From the NCBI GenBank assembly GCA_002501485.1, contig DLTS01000036.1, positions 1-64,000 of the forward strand: DNA of 64,000 bases, read 5' to 3'. Numbering within the stretch: position 1 is the first letter of the stretch; the number at the start of each line of letters is the position of its first letter. Position numbers and translations under genes: made by a program. The notes beneath the pieces were generated by a model, which saw nothing but the letters and a program-made list of their open reading frames with translations, made no database searches and was not told the origin of the DNA. Of the stretch, positions 36,947 to 46,869 are shown piece by piece. Origin of the DNA: Acidimicrobiaceae bacterium UBA7830. GTDB lineage: Bacteria > Actinomycetota > Acidimicrobiia > Acidimicrobiales > Ilumatobacteraceae.

Positions 36947-38947
36947 ATGGACAATCTTCCTCCGCCACCTCCCCCTCCCCCACGGGGTCGCAGCGAGGGC
37001 CGATCGAACCCGCCCCGCAACAGTCAATCGCGCGGTGAGAACCGCCGAAATTCAGGCGACCATTCATCAGACGGCCAAAACGGCCAAGAAAACCAACCGC
37101 AATGGCGGCGTTGGCTTCCCTGGGTCGCTGTTGGTCTCTTTCTTGCTGTCGTCATCTTGCCAGGGATGCTGAACGGTCCCAGCGGACCAGCAATTTCGTA
37201 CTCAGAATTCATCGACGAAGTTCGTAATGGCTCCGTTCAATCGATCGAAATCAATAACGTCACCGGAGAAATCTCGGGCACGCTGACCGATGGTTCATCA
37301 TTCACTTCCACTGGAGGCGGCGAACGAGGACTCTCGGACACCGATGAAGAACTGATTCGTTCAACCGGTGTCGTTTACGAGTTCATAACCCCATCATCTA
37401 ATTGGCTGCTCAACCTCGCCGGGTTGCTGCTCCCGGTCATGCTCATCATCGGGTTCTTTATGTGGATGCAACGCCGCGCACAGGGCCAGATGGGCAATGT
37501 GATGTCGATCGGTCGTAGCAAAGCGAAGACGTACTCTTCCGACCAACCGACGACGACATTCACCGATATCGCTGGCTACGACGGGGTTAAGCAAGAAATC
37601 ACCGAAGTTGTTGACTTCCTTCGAATGCCTGAGCGTTTCGCAGAAATTGGTGCCCGGGTTCCAAAGGGCATCCTTCTCGTTGGCCCTCCAGGAACCGGTA
37701 AAACCCTGTTCGCCCGGGCGGTCGCAGGTGAAGCAGGGGTTGGATTCCTTAGCGTAACTGGCTCTGACTTCATGGAAATGTTCGTCGGTGTCGGTGCCAG
37801 CCGTGTCCGCGATCTCTTTCAACAGGCCCGCCGCATGGGGAAAGCAATAATCTTCATCGACGAAATTGACTCGATCGGCCGCAAGCGTGGCGCAGGCCTC
37901 GGCGGCGGTCACGATGAGCGCGAGCAAACGCTCAACCAGATGCTGTCGGAAATGGACGGTTTCGAGACATCAGAGGGCATTGTCATCATGGCGGCGACCA
38001 ACCGCCCCGACATCCTCGATCCGGCGCTTCTCCGCCCCGGGCGATTCGACCGCCAAATTGTCGTGCCGCTCCCCGAATATCAGGAGCGCCTCGAAATTCT
38101 TGAAGTGCACAGTCGAGATAAGCGGATGGGCAACGACGTCGATCTTTCAACAATGGCACGAGCGACTCCAGGAATGGCTGGCGCCGACCTTGCCAACCTC
38201 GTCAACGAAGCCGCTCTCATCGCCGTTCGACGGAGCTCTAATGAGATCGAGCGCATCGACTTCGAAAACGCCCGAGATCGAGTTGTTCTTGGCGCTCGAA
38301 GAGAATCGATGATCCTCAATGCAGAAGAGAAGCGCGCGACCGCTTTTCACGAGGCTGGACATGCGCTTCTCGCAACTGTGCTACCCAATGGAGATCCACT
38401 TCACAAGGTGACGATTCTGCCTCGGGGAATGGCACTCGGTGTGACGTGGAGCCTCCCTCAGGAACGCCACACCTACTCGAAGGAGTACTTTGAGGACACC
38501 ATCTGCAAAGCAATGGGTGGCCGCGTTGCCGAAATTCTCGTCTTCGGACACCTCAACTCTGGCGCTGCGAACGACCTCGAGCAGGCGACATCAATTGCTC
38601 GCCGCATGGTGCGTGAGTGGGGTATGAGCGACAAGGTCGGCCCGATGGCATGGTCAAGTCAGCAACAGGTCTTTCTCGGCGAAGATCTCATGTCGAACGG
38701 CCGTGAATACTCCGACGAGACAGCTCGGATGCTTGACGAAGAAATTGCCTCGATCCTGACAAACCAAGAGGATCGGGCACGAACGCTGCTCACCAAGCAC
38801 GATCGCGGGCTCGAACTCGTTGCCGAAGCACTCCTCGAGCACGAGACGATCGACGGGCCGCATGTTGCTGAACTCATTCAGCAAGGTCTGACAGAGTCGG
38901 GCACCGACGAACAGATTGAAGCGAACGTCCTAGGAAGCCCCGAATAG
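36947..38947 (+). CDS. ftsH: ATP-dependent zinc metalloprotease FtsH
   Basis: FtsH is a membrane-bound AAA+ protease that degrades unneeded or damaged membrane and cytosolic proteins. The 666 residues comprise an unusual 55-residue cytoplasmic tail, TM1 (56-73), a periplasmic domain, TM2 (153-173) and the AAA domain with GPPGTGKT (246-253) and [10 protein letters not shown] (302-311). The protease domain has zinc motif HEAGH (468-472). The tail starts with eight consecutive prolines (5-12) and is rich in Arg, Ser, Asn and Gln. A TATCCT box suggests a leaderless mRNA. Confidence 0.96.
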   Translation: MDNLPPPPPPPPRGRSEGRSNPPRNSQSRGENRRNSGDHSSDGQNGQENQPQWRRWLPWVAVGLFLAVVILPGMLNGPSGPAISYSEFIDEVRNGSVQSIEINNVTGEISGTLTDGSSFTSTGGGERGLSDTDEELIRSTGVVYEFITPSSNWLLNLAGLLLPVMLIIGFFMWMQRRAQGQMGNVMSIGRSKAKTYSSDQPTTTFTDIAGYDGVKQEITEVVDFLRMPERFAEIGARVPKGILLVGPPGTGKTLFARAVAGEAGVGFLSVTGSDFMEMFVGVGASRVRDLFQQARRMGKAIIFIDEIDSIGRKRGAGLGGGHDEREQTLNQMLSEMDGFETSEGIVIMAATNRPDILDPALLRPGRFDRQIVVPLPEYQERLEILEVHSRDKRMGNDVDLSTMARATPGMAGADLANLVNEAALIAVRRSSNEIERIDFENARDRVVLGARRESMILNAEEKRATAFHEAGHALLATVLPNGDPLHKVTILPRGMALGVTWSLPQERHTYSKEYFEDTICKAMGGRVAEILVFGHLNSGAANDLEQATSIARRMVREWGMSDKVGPMAWSSQQQVFLGEDLMSNGREYSDETARMLDEEIASILTNQEDRARTLLTKHDRGLELVAEALLEHETIDGPHVAELIQQGLTESGTDEQIEANVLGSPE

Positions 38948-38967
38948 CCCTACCCACTTTGATTCAA

Positions 38968-39003
38968 GGGCAACAACCAACCTCGAGAAGAGGGTTTGAG
39001 CCC
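38968..39003. terminator. possible terminator hairpin between ftsH and thioredoxin-like gene
   Basis: GGGC (38968-38971) can pair with GCCC (39000-39003) around an inner stem of AACCTC with GAGGGTT containing one bulge. It sits in the 61-bp gap between convergent genes. There is no clear T-tract. Confidence 0.3.
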
Positions 39004-39008
39004 ATCGC

Positions 39009-39464
39009 TTATTCTGAAGGGGAACAATTTTCTGGCGACCCAGCTGATCCAGAATCACGAACCTCAGCAAGTCCCGCCCACAAGTCTGTCGCTGTGACCG
39101 GTCCAATAAACCCTCTTCTAACGACGCCGCTCTCGTCAGCAATGACTGCAGTCGGGACCGCATCAATCCCATAACGCTCATGAAGCTCGACATGTTCTAG
39201 GTAATCAACGGTGGTCACCGAGACTGCAGGTGAGGCAAGAACTTTTGCCTTTTCTGCTACATCAGCACAAGTCGAGCAGGTTGACGAAGTGAAAACGACA
39301 ACTAGCCACTGACCACTTGCAGCAGCGAAATCAGCTGGGTCAAGTTGAGCCGGGAATTGCCATGACGGTTGAGTCGGGGAATCGGCGCCTCGTTGATTCT
39401 GTTGCCACCTCACGACCGCAATGATGACGGCCGCAATGACACACGCGAGCAGAAGTTGAAACAC
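39009..39464 (-). CDS. membrane-anchored thioredoxin-like protein
   Basis: The 151-residue protein has an N-terminal transmembrane helix (2-18) followed by a thioredoxin fold. The active site is C-S-T-C (63-66) after WLVVVFTS, and the cis-proline is in DAVPTAVIAD. The fold probably faces the cell exterior, but topology is not certain from sequence. Such proteins reduce or isomerise disulfides in envelope proteins. It follows the DUF5719 gene by 49 bp on the same strand. The tail after residue 135 is Ser/Glu/Pro-rich. Confidence 0.8.
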   Translation of the reverse strand: MFQLLLACVIAAVIIAVVRWQQNQRGADSPTQPSWQFPAQLDPADFAAASGQWLVVVFTSSTCSTCADVAEKAKVLASPAVSVTTVDYLEHVELHERYGIDAVPTAVIADESGVVRRGFIGPVTATDLWAGLAEVRDSGSAGSPENCSPSE

Positions 39465-39513
39465 GATGATGTTTTACCATCAGCACACATTGATGCGACT
39501 AACGCAGCGCCGT

Positions 39514-41019
39514 TCAGCAACAGGGCATACCCGAAATTGCCCACGCCGAGGAGAATGCATCTGCGCTCGGCACACGGCGTTCAACCAGAAGACGACCGGT
39601 CGATTCCACTGCGATCGGGCGACCGAGCACTCCTGTCTCGGTCAGGTCAACGGCAATTCGCGACGCAGCAGGAAGCATCATTTTTATGAAACCGTCTAAC
39701 GCAACGAGCCCATTTGAGCCGTAGGTCGATAGCGATACCTCTCGGTCCTCGTCATCGAGATTGACGATGACCAAACCCGACTCAACCTCAACTGAGGGTC
39801 CAGCTGCGACGAGCCACGATGTTGGAGCCAGCCCGTCACGCCGATCCGGAATTCCAGAGGCAATCGATGTCACTTTCACACCGCTGGGGCTCACCCGGGT
39901 CAAGGCCCTATCGACAACAATTGATCGCCCGTCAAGCGTTGAGAAGACCGCTGAATGGCCACCCTCTGGCAACTCTGCCAACGCTCCAGCGTCAATCACC
40001 GCAACGTCGTTTGAGGCAATTTCCATAATCGATGTGACGGCTTCACCGGCAAGATCTTCTGAGTCGTCGGCCGGGAAAAAAGTCGCAAGGACGGTCACTG
40101 CCTCATCGCTCGGGTTGAGCACCGAGAACCGCTCTCTCGCCTGCGGGCCCTTCACGCCATCAGCAAACCACCATCGATCGGCAAGCAGGGGTGCCGCCAT
40201 TGATATCGACGTTCCCCCACGTCGGTCATCGTTAGCGGTCATCGATCGCCCGACCATCAGCGCGCCTCGAACAGCCCGCACAGAAACTCCGACCGATGCC
40301 TCACCTCGAGCACCTCCGCCTTCGACTCCAACATCAATCACCCGAACTGAGTAAGGCTGTACCGGGAGTCCGTTGTATACCGATGGTTCAATAGTGCCCG
40401 AGGTTGTGTGAAATAAAACATCAACCACGACTTGATCTGCCGAGGGATTCGACAGCAACAGCACCTGTTCTGCAAGATCAACGGTGTAGCCCTCGGCGAG
40501 GTACCACTCTGAAGAAAGATTGATTGAGCACGGGGTTACCGACTGACCGAGGCCTGCCGGTGCCGGATAGAACGCGCGCTGCTCAACTAGCCCGCCACCG
40601 CCAAGAATCTCAACCGAGGTTGCGACGAACGTCCCCTGCTGCTCCGCATCAACGTCAACCTGCACTCGATCAAATGCAGGCACATCAACGATCTTCGTGC
40701 GTGCCGCCACCCTGTCACTAAGGAACGTCACGCGAGCCGAGGTGGGGCGCCCGCTCGTATTCGTCACAATCACAGCACCACCGACGTCAGTCTCACCAGT
40801 TGCGGGCACACCAGGACAAAACCACGTGCTCTCCAAGATGTCCTCTGAAGGGACATACGGCACCCACACTTCAGGGGCGACATTGAATGACGCAACGCCA
40901 ACGTCATCTCGGGGTTGCTGCCCAAGCCACACCAACCCGAGCACTGACAGCAATGTAATGACCAACATTGGGTATCGCCGGTTGAACCGACCGCCCCTTA
41001 ATTTGATATTCGTGCTCAC
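39514..41019 (-). CDS. DUF5719 family secreted/anchored protein
   Basis: A 501-residue protein with one N-terminal membrane anchor (17-33). A long beta-rich extracellular region follows, made of repeated Ig-like or fibronectin-like stretches: TSWLVAAG, TWFCPGVPATG, EWYLAEGYT, RWWFADGV. These W-x-F/L-A-x-G units recur about every 100 residues. In other Actinobacteria DUF5719 proteins sit next to a large GT2 membrane protein, as here, where the genes overlap by 4 bp (41016-41019). Function is unknown; a scaffold or partner for envelope glycan assembly is a reasonable inference. Confidence 0.78.
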   Translation of the reverse strand: MSTNIKLRGGRFNRRYPMLVITLLSVLGLVWLGQQPRDDVGVASFNVAPEVWVPYVPSEDILESTWFCPGVPATGETDVGGAVIVTNTSGRPTSARVTFLSDRVAARTKIVDVPAFDRVQVDVDAEQQGTFVATSVEILGGGGLVEQRAFYPAPAGLGQSVTPCSINLSSEWYLAEGYTVDLAEQVLLLSNPSADQVVVDVLFHTTSGTIEPSVYNGLPVQPYSVRVIDVGVEGGGARGEASVGVSVRAVRGALMVGRSMTANDDRRGGTSISMAAPLLADRWWFADGVKGPQARERFSVLNPSDEAVTVLATFFPADDSEDLAGEAVTSIMEIASNDVAVIDAGALAELPEGGHSAVFSTLDGRSIVVDRALTRVSPSGVKVTSIASGIPDRRDGLAPTSWLVAAGPSVEVESGLVIVNLDDEDREVSLSTYGSNGLVALDGFIKMMLPAASRIAVDLTETGVLGRPIAVESTGRLLVERRVPSADAFSSAWAISGMPCC

Positions 41020-44000
41020 GACTCCACGGCCTCGTGCTCAGATGGTTCACCGTCTGAGGGTGTGAACGCCATCATCGGAGCCTCGACGGCGAGATCACGC
41101 TTGCTCACGCGCCGCTGAGGTCGCGTCGCCGCAAGAAGAGCTCCAAACCATGCAAGGGCAATGACTCCCTTAATTGCGTACGACACCGTTGAGGCATCAT
41201 AAGACACAGTGATCTCGCCCCCGCTCGGGATGTCAAACGCAACGGTCTGGCCAAAACCTGCCCTCGGTATCAAGCCAACTCCGTCGAGAGTCACACGCCA
41301 TCGCTCGTCGAACAGGACTCCGAGATGCAACACACCTTCAGACGGAACCGACAACACCTGTGGGCCCTGAGCCATCACAGCATCGACGAATTCCTCTCCA
41401 CCGTCACCTACCAACTCGACCGCAGCGATCCCATCGAGATCAGCGAGTAGCAGACTGCCCGCGCCGGCATTGCGAGAGGCGTTCGCAGCACCACCGGTGA
41501 GAAACGCTGCCGGTGGAATCCACGATCGATTCACAAACGCCTCAATCGTCGGTGGCGACTGGATGACCCCGATATCGAGCTGGGCCGCTAACGCCGGAGA
41601 AAGACCATCCGGAGGACTGACCGGATCATCGATTGTTGAGGCAATGCCGTCAGCGAGCGGGATGGCAACGAAACGGACGCCAAGCGGAGCGAGTAGGCGG
41701 CCAACACGAGACGTCGAGCCTGTCGAAAGAACAGTGAGGGCATCCCTCACAATGCGTGCGTCATCACCCTCGGGGCGCACAAACGCGTCACTAAGTGTTA
41801 GGCCTCCCGCATCAGTGATCACAAATGAAATACCTGGAGCGAACTCATGGCCACGTACGGGTAAAACACGCGGATCACCAACCCAGAGCACTCGGTAAGC
41901 GCCGATCGATGAGTCCGACGGAAACTGTGATGCGACAACACTGGACATCGGGTATGGACTCGCATCCCAATCGCCAGCACCAACCGACAAGACTCCCGGG
42001 ACAACGCTTACCGCAATCGCAAGATTTGCGCACAATGCAAGCGGCTGCCTCCATCCAAATGCTCGGTCAAGCACATCAGAACCGAATCCGCTGGCAATCC
42101 CTGCTGCAGGCAGTGTGGCTCCAAAGAGCATCACTACTGAGAGCACAGAGGCGGGCGGAAGATACGCCGTTGCCACCCCCCTTCCTGCAAGCAGTAGTAG
42201 TAACAGGCTCATGGCGACAAGCGATGCGCCCCGTACCGCCCAAGTCAACCTCCACGCCCGAGTGATGAGCAACGCGGTAATGACCGGAACAATGAGTGCT
42301 GCGCCGAGAAGACCAAATCCGCCATCTCCGCCAAATGACATCGCATGACGAGCATCAGCCACTGAAACGCCCGTCAACTCACCGCCTGTTAGCGTGCTCC
42401 ATCGCCACCCGAGGCTCGATGGCAGGAGCAACAACCAACTCGTGGAAGCCGCTGCAGCGGCAACGAAAAAACGCGCCACCACAAGTACTGGTGACCTCAT
42501 CAACCATGAGGAGAGAGCAAAGAGGACGAGCACCATAACCACGAGAGGAACCACAACTGGAGCGAAAGACCCACCCGCTGCAGTCACCAAGATGATCGCA
42601 AAAAGCATCCGGCGACGCTTTGCGGCCGAAACCGAGAGCACGCCATCGACAAGGTCTCCATCGACCGTCGACACATCGGCAACAACAATGCCTGCAAATT
42701 GCCGAGTGAGGTGCACGACCCAAGGCAGCACGGCATACACCGCAAAAGCGGTGGTATCGCCCGCACCCAGAATTGACGGCACGATCGGCCCGGCCGCGTA
42801 AATCACCAGCGCAACAACCCGAGGCCGCGTCGTCGGATACACACCAGCCAGTCGCTGAAGCCCGAGAAGCCCGAGAAGAACGGCTCCGACTCCAAGCCCC
42901 CAGCCAGTGAGTAACGAGCCGACGAAGGGTGCAGCGCTCAAAACACCGAGCACGACAACCCCGCCGGCGGTTGCCATCATGAGGCCCACACCTCTGGAAT
43001 CCCATGGATCCCACCAGAGCCGCAATAGTTCGCCGGAGGTTTCTGTGTTTGAGAGCCATCCCCCAACACCGGGCACACCTGAGCGAATGAACTCCCTCGA
43101 ACCAATGAGTAGCCCGAGAATAATGAGAAACCAGGCCAGGGCCGGACCGTAAGTTCGTTCGCGCTGCCTGACCACCGGCGTCCCAGCAACCACGACATCG
43201 TCATCATCACGAGTCTTCACAATTGCGGTCAACCTGCTCGTTACCGGGTAGAGCAATGATGAGATCTCTGCTTCGGACAACAACCTCAACTGCCTTAACT
43301 GCTTGCGTCGCTCTCGTATCGACCGAATACGAAATGGCGCAGAAAGTACTGCCGCAAGGCGGCGCGCCGGAGGTCGAGTTGCGCCGAGGAAGATGCCGAG
43401 GATGACCTGAAGCAGTGAGACACCGAAAAGTTGAACGACCCGCACCACCAAGTATTGTGCCGATGCCGTCACCAGCACCATGTCGACCTCGTCGCGTACG
43501 ACCTGTGATCGGCTAACGCTCCTCGATGCGACCGCTGCTGTAACACGCTCCTGCGGACGAGCAATCACGGCATCGGGAACGACCATCACTCGAGCACCTG
43601 CACAGTGGGCTCGCCAGCACAATTCGACGTCGGCCGTTCCCGAACTCATCGGCGAAGCGAAACCACCGAGTTCCCGAAAGAGATCTGCTCGCACCAGCAT
43701 TCCACTTGCGTCAACTGCGAGCACGTCGCGCACGCGATCGTGCTGTTCTTGATCTGCCTCATCAAGATTGAAAGGCTCGACCCGTTCACCGAATCGATCA
43801 ACGGTGATTCCTACCGACTGGAGACGATTCGCATCATCAGCATCGACAATCTTCGGCCCCACCACGGCGGCATTCGTTTCCAGCAACTCTGTGACGAGAT
43901 GGTGAAGCGCACCAGGCTCAGGAATTGTTCCTGACTCAATCATCCAAAAAAGGCCGTGATCTCCACCGACGATCCCAACGGCCTCATTGGCCACGTCAGT

Positions 44001-44246
44001 GAGCGTTGATGACGTGACTTCGGTGATTACGTCAGGATGACGCGCACCTTGCACTCTTAGCGCCTCGATCTCGCCAATCATGTATCGGTCAGCGGCAATG
44101 AGCACGCGAAGAGCACCATATGACTGACCATGCAATGCGTTAAGGGAGGCTTCAACGTCATTGATGCTCTCGTTGGCAATGAGCACCGCAACTACGGGTA
44201 CAAATTCTGCTCCCTCCACCATGGCGAGACTATCTGTCATGAGCAT
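41016..44246 (-). CDS. GT2 glycosyltransferase-like protein fused to large membrane domain
   Basis: A 1076-residue protein. Residues 15-230 form a GT2 (GT-A) domain with VVAVLIANESINDVEASLNAL, HGQSYGALRVLIAADR and the late ADVELCWRAHCAGARV motif. Where GT2 enzymes have DxD, this one reads WMIESGT (101-107). A membrane helix follows near 270-290, then some twelve helices, and a C-terminal extracellular beta domain with LFDERWRVTLDG before a last helix. The frame is open to 44312, but ATG 44246 avoids overlap with the divergent flippase. It overlaps DUF5719 by 4 bp. Confidence 0.8.
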   Translation of the reverse strand: MLMTDSLAMVEGAEFVPVVAVLIANESINDVEASLNALHGQSYGALRVLIAADRYMIGEIEALRVQGARHPDVITEVTSSTLTDVANEAVGIVGGDHGLFWMIESGTIPEPGALHHLVTELLETNAAVVGPKIVDADDANRLQSVGITVDRFGERVEPFNLDEADQEQHDRVRDVLAVDASGMLVRADLFRELGGFASPMSSGTADVELCWRAHCAGARVMVVPDAVIARPQERVTAAVASRSVSRSQVVRDEVDMVLVTASAQYLVVRVVQLFGVSLLQVILGIFLGATRPPARRLAAVLSAPFRIRSIRERRKQLRQLRLLSEAEISSLLYPVTSRLTAIVKTRDDDDVVVAGTPVVRQRERTYGPALAWFLIILGLLIGSREFIRSGVPGVGGWLSNTETSGELLRLWWDPWDSRGVGLMMATAGGVVVLGVLSAAPFVGSLLTGWGLGVGAVLLGLLGLQRLAGVYPTTRPRVVALVIYAAGPIVPSILGAGDTTAFAVYAVLPWVVHLTRQFAGIVVADVSTVDGDLVDGVLSVSAAKRRRMLFAIILVTAAGGSFAPVVVPLVVMVLVLFALSSWLMRSPVLVVARFFVAAAAASTSWLLLLPSSLGWRWSTLTGGELTGVSVADARHAMSFGGDGGFGLLGAALIVPVITALLITRAWRLTWAVRGASLVAMSLLLLLLAGRGVATAYLPPASVLSVVMLFGATLPAAGIASGFGSDVLDRAFGWRQPLALCANLAIAVSVVPGVLSVGAGDWDASPYPMSSVVASQFPSDSSIGAYRVLWVGDPRVLPVRGHEFAPGISFVITDAGGLTLSDAFVRPEGDDARIVRDALTVLSTGSTSRVGRLLAPLGVRFVAIPLADGIASTIDDPVSPPDGLSPALAAQLDIGVIQSPPTIEAFVNRSWIPPAAFLTGGAANASRNAGAGSLLLADLDGIAAVELVGDGGEEFVDAVMAQGPQVLSVPSEGVLHLGVLFDERWRVTLDGVGLIPRAGFGQTVAFDIPSGGEITVSYDASTVSYAIKGVIALAWFGALLAATRPQRRVSKRDLAVEAPMMAFTPSDGEPSEHEAVES

Positions 44247-44276
44247 CGCTGGTCGGTCAGTGCTACCTACAAGAGA

Positions 44277-44282
44277 TAGCGT
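44277..44282 (+). promoter_or_regulatory. putative -10 box for the flippase gene
   Basis: TAGCGT lies at -14 to -9 from GTG 44291, consistent with a leaderless or nearly leaderless start. Confidence 0.4.
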
Positions 44283-44290
44283 TTTCCGCC

Positions 44291-45592
44291 GTGACCGACG
44301 CCGAATCTTCACTTACGTCTCGAGAAACGTTGGTTGACGCTCCACCAAATGGTGGAGCCCTCCCGGAGGGAGCCGTCACGATTGCCATCGGCCTCATCAT
44401 CGCCGGGGTTGCAACGTACGCATTTTTTAGGGTGGGAGCTTCTGCGCTTGGTGGCGACGAGGAGTTTGCCCCGATCGCAGTCCTGTGGTTTGCGATGTTC
44501 GCCCTTGCCCCTGGATTCTTTCTTCCAATCGAACAAGAACTCGGCCGGGCGCTCGCCCATCGACGAGCTCTTGGCAACGGTGGAGGTCCGGTCGTCGCCA
44601 AAATCGCCATCCTCACCTTGGTGGTGTCGGTTGTTGTGGTCATCGGACTAGCAATTTCAGCACCGTGGTTGACCAGTTCGTACTTTTCTGGCGACTGGTT
44701 GATGTTCGGTGCTCTCGTTATCGGCTTTCTCTCGTATGCACCTGTTCACCTTTCCCGAGGAATCTGTTCAGGTCAGGGTCGATTTACCCCTTTTGCTGTC
44801 GTCGTTGCATCTGACGGAGTTATGAAAATCGCCGGCACGATCGCCCTCACCGCTATCGGCATTACCGCTATTGGCGCCTACGCATTCGCTATTGCCGTCG
44901 CTCCACTCTTAGCGGTAGTTGCAATTAGCGTGCGCGGCCACTTACGCACCGATCCTGGTCCCCCAGCGCAATGGCGAGAAATCACCCAAAACTTTGGGTG
45001 GCTGCTTCTCGGCACTGCATGTGCCGCCGTGTTACTGAACGCAGGGCCGATCGCTGCAAACCTCCTCGCTAGTGATAGTCAGGCCGATGCCGTCACTCGC
45101 TTCAGTTACGGAGTGCTGCTTGCGAGAGTGCCTCTCTTCATGTTCCAAGCGATTCAGGCGAGCCTTTTACCTCGCCTCGCTCGGCTAGCTGCGCAACGCT
45201 CATTCGACGAGTTTCGACGTGGCCTACGCCTACTCGTGCTCGTAGTTACCGGAATCGGCGTTGCCGGAACCATCTACGGAGCTCTACTCGGGCCATGGAC
45301 ACTCAGATTGGTCTACAACGCCGACCTCGCCGGCAGCACACTCGCAATGCTTGCCCTCTCCAGCGCCCTCTACATGATGGCGCTCGCAATAAGTCAAGCC
45401 GTTCTCGCACTCGAGGACCATGCATATGTTGCTCTCGGTTGGGTGGTCGCCCTCATCACCTTTGTCCTTGGCACTTGGCTGTCGAGCGACGACGCGTTTC
45501 AAAGAATTGAAATTGGACTTGTTGCATCATCGCTCGCAGCCGTCACCGCCTTCGGGTTACGGCTCAGACTACGCCTCAGCACTCTAAGTTGA
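44291..45592 (+). CDS. polysaccharide biosynthesis flippase-like membrane protein (MOP superfamily)
   Basis: A 433-residue protein with about twelve hydrophobic helices in two halves, starting with AVTIAIGLIIAGVATYAFFRVG. PGFFLPIEQELGRALAHRRALG in the first loop and FQAIQASLLPRLARLAAQ in the second half resemble Wzx/MurJ-type lipid-linked sugar flippases and other polysaccharide export proteins. The window has no Wzy or MurJ-specific partner, so its cargo is uncertain. It diverges from the GT2 fusion gene and converges on gmd 11 bp away. Confidence 0.75.
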   Translation: MTDAESSLTSRETLVDAPPNGGALPEGAVTIAIGLIIAGVATYAFFRVGASALGGDEEFAPIAVLWFAMFALAPGFFLPIEQELGRALAHRRALGNGGGPVVAKIAILTLVVSVVVVIGLAISAPWLTSSYFSGDWLMFGALVIGFLSYAPVHLSRGICSGQGRFTPFAVVVASDGVMKIAGTIALTAIGITAIGAYAFAIAVAPLLAVVAISVRGHLRTDPGPPAQWREITQNFGWLLLGTACAAVLLNAGPIAANLLASDSQADAVTRFSYGVLLARVPLFMFQAIQASLLPRLARLAAQRSFDEFRRGLRLLVLVVTGIGVAGTIYGALLGPWTLRLVYNADLAGSTLAMLALSSALYMMALAISQAVLALEDHAYVALGWVVALITFVLGTWLSSDDAFQRIEIGLVASSLAAVTAFGLRLRLRLSTLS

Positions 45593-45603
45593 GCAACAAC
45601 TGG

Positions 45604-46596
45604 TCAGCCATGCAGGTGGGCTTTTGCGGCCTCGACCTCAAGGTCGTTCTCAACCATCATCTTCACCAGTTGCGCAAATGACACCTCAGGCTCCCAGCCG
45701 AGTACTTCCTTCGCCTTCGACGCATCGCCGGTGAGTACGTCAACCTCGGCTGGGCGAAGGAATTTCGGATCTTGTCGAACGTATGGTTGCCAATCGTCAA
45801 TCCCGACTTCAGCGAACGCAAGATCAAGAAACTCGTGGATTGAATGTGTCTCACCTGTTGCAATAACGAAATCTTCAGCAGTGTCGTGTTGCAGCATGAG
45901 CCACATGGCTCGAACATAATCACCCGCGTAGCCCCAGTCGCGCTTTGAATCGAGATTGCCAAGAACGATTTCGTCTTGGAGGCCAAGTTTGATGCGGGCT
46001 ACCCCATTAGTGATCTTGCGAGTGACGAATTCGAGACCGCGGCGCGGTCCCTCGTGATTAAAAAGAATGCCCGAGCAAGCAAACATGTCATACGACTCGC
46101 GGTAATTCATGGTGATGTAATGGCCAAAGACCTTCGCGCACCCGTACGGCGATCGAGGGTGAAATGGGGTCATCTCGGTTTGTGGGGTCTCACGAACCTC
46201 TCCGAACATCTCCGATGTCGACGCTTGGTAGAAACGGATTGAATTGTTATCCAATCCACCAACCATTCGTATTGCGTCAAGCATACGAAGCACGCCAAGC
46301 CCAGAGATATCCGCCGTGAGTTCTGCGTGTGTGAACGAATATGCCACATAAGAAACGGCGCCAAGGTTGTAAACCTCGTCAGGCTGCGCAACCCCGATGG
46401 CCTTGACCAAAGATGACAAATCGGCAAGGTCGCCTGAAACGGGTTCCACAAATGGGAACTGCTCAAGCACCCCAGCAATCCGAGGATTATTCTGGCCTTT
46501 TACAAGACCAAAGACGTCATACCCCTTCGAATTTAGTAATTCGGCAAGATGCTGGCCGTCCTGACCGGTGATTCCGGTAATCAGAGCACGAGGCAT
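45604..46596 (-). CDS. gmd: GDP-mannose 4,6-dehydratase
   Basis: Gmd converts GDP-mannose to GDP-4-keto-6-deoxymannose, the precursor of GDP-fucose, GDP-rhamnose and related sugars. The 330-residue SDR has [14 protein letters not shown] for [16 protein letters not shown] with Thr/Ser/Glu, and [12 protein letters not shown] with Tyr and Lys. [16 protein letters not shown] and [15 protein letters not shown] are also diagnostic. No GDP-fucose synthase or Rmd reductase is nearby, so the end product is open. TACAGT at -13 to -8 supports ATG 46596. Confidence 0.94.
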   Translation of the reverse strand: MPRALITGITGQDGQHLAELLNSKGYDVFGLVKGQNNPRIAGVLEQFPFVEPVSGDLADLSSLVKAIGVAQPDEVYNLGAVSYVAYSFTHAELTADISGLGVLRMLDAIRMVGGLDNNSIRFYQASTSEMFGEVRETPQTEMTPFHPRSPYGCAKVFGHYITMNYRESYDMFACSGILFNHEGPRRGLEFVTRKITNGVARIKLGLQDEIVLGNLDSKRDWGYAGDYVRAMWLMLQHDTAEDFVIATGETHSIHEFLDLAFAEVGIDDWQPYVRQDPKFLRPAEVDVLTGDASKAKEVLGWEPEVSFAQLVKMMVENDLEVEAAKAHLHG

Positions 46597-46603
46597 CTCC
46601 AAA

Positions 46604-46609
46604 ACTGTA
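46604..46609 (-). promoter_or_regulatory. putative -10 box of leaderless gmd transcript
   Basis: Minus-strand TACAGT at -13 to -8 from ATG 46596. The only GGAG directly abuts the ATG, too close for a Shine-Dalgarno, which also argues for a leaderless mRNA. Confidence 0.5.
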
Positions 46610-46740
46610 CTCAGTCTTAACGCAAACTGCGCCGATCACGAAAACTAGCCGCCTACAGCACAAAGTAGGATGGAAATGATGATGAGAACTGAGTTCAACA
46701 CCGTCTCTTCGCGAAAGCATCAAATCTACGCGGGCCTAGC

Positions 46741-46781
46741 TGTCAGTAACTCTCTAAGTGCTCTCCGGAGCACAACTGACA
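46741..46781. repeat. nested inverted repeat in the gmd-cofD intergenic region
   Basis: Outer arms TGTCAGT (46741-46747) and ACTGACA (46775-46781) enclose inner arms GTGCTC (46758-46763) and GAGCAC (46768-46773) around a TCCG loop. Both pairs are perfect. The 267-bp gap holding it is the largest in the window. It lies about 89 bp before cofD and about 145 bp before gmd. It could be a regulator-binding site or an RNA hairpin in a cofD leader. Confidence 0.5.
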
Positions 46782-46869
46782 TTGGGCTGTGGACATATGT
46801 GTTGAACTTTCGCGTTCGACTTGAGGGTGACGAGATAGTTGAGCCGTACCGGGAGGGTCGCCAGCCGTC

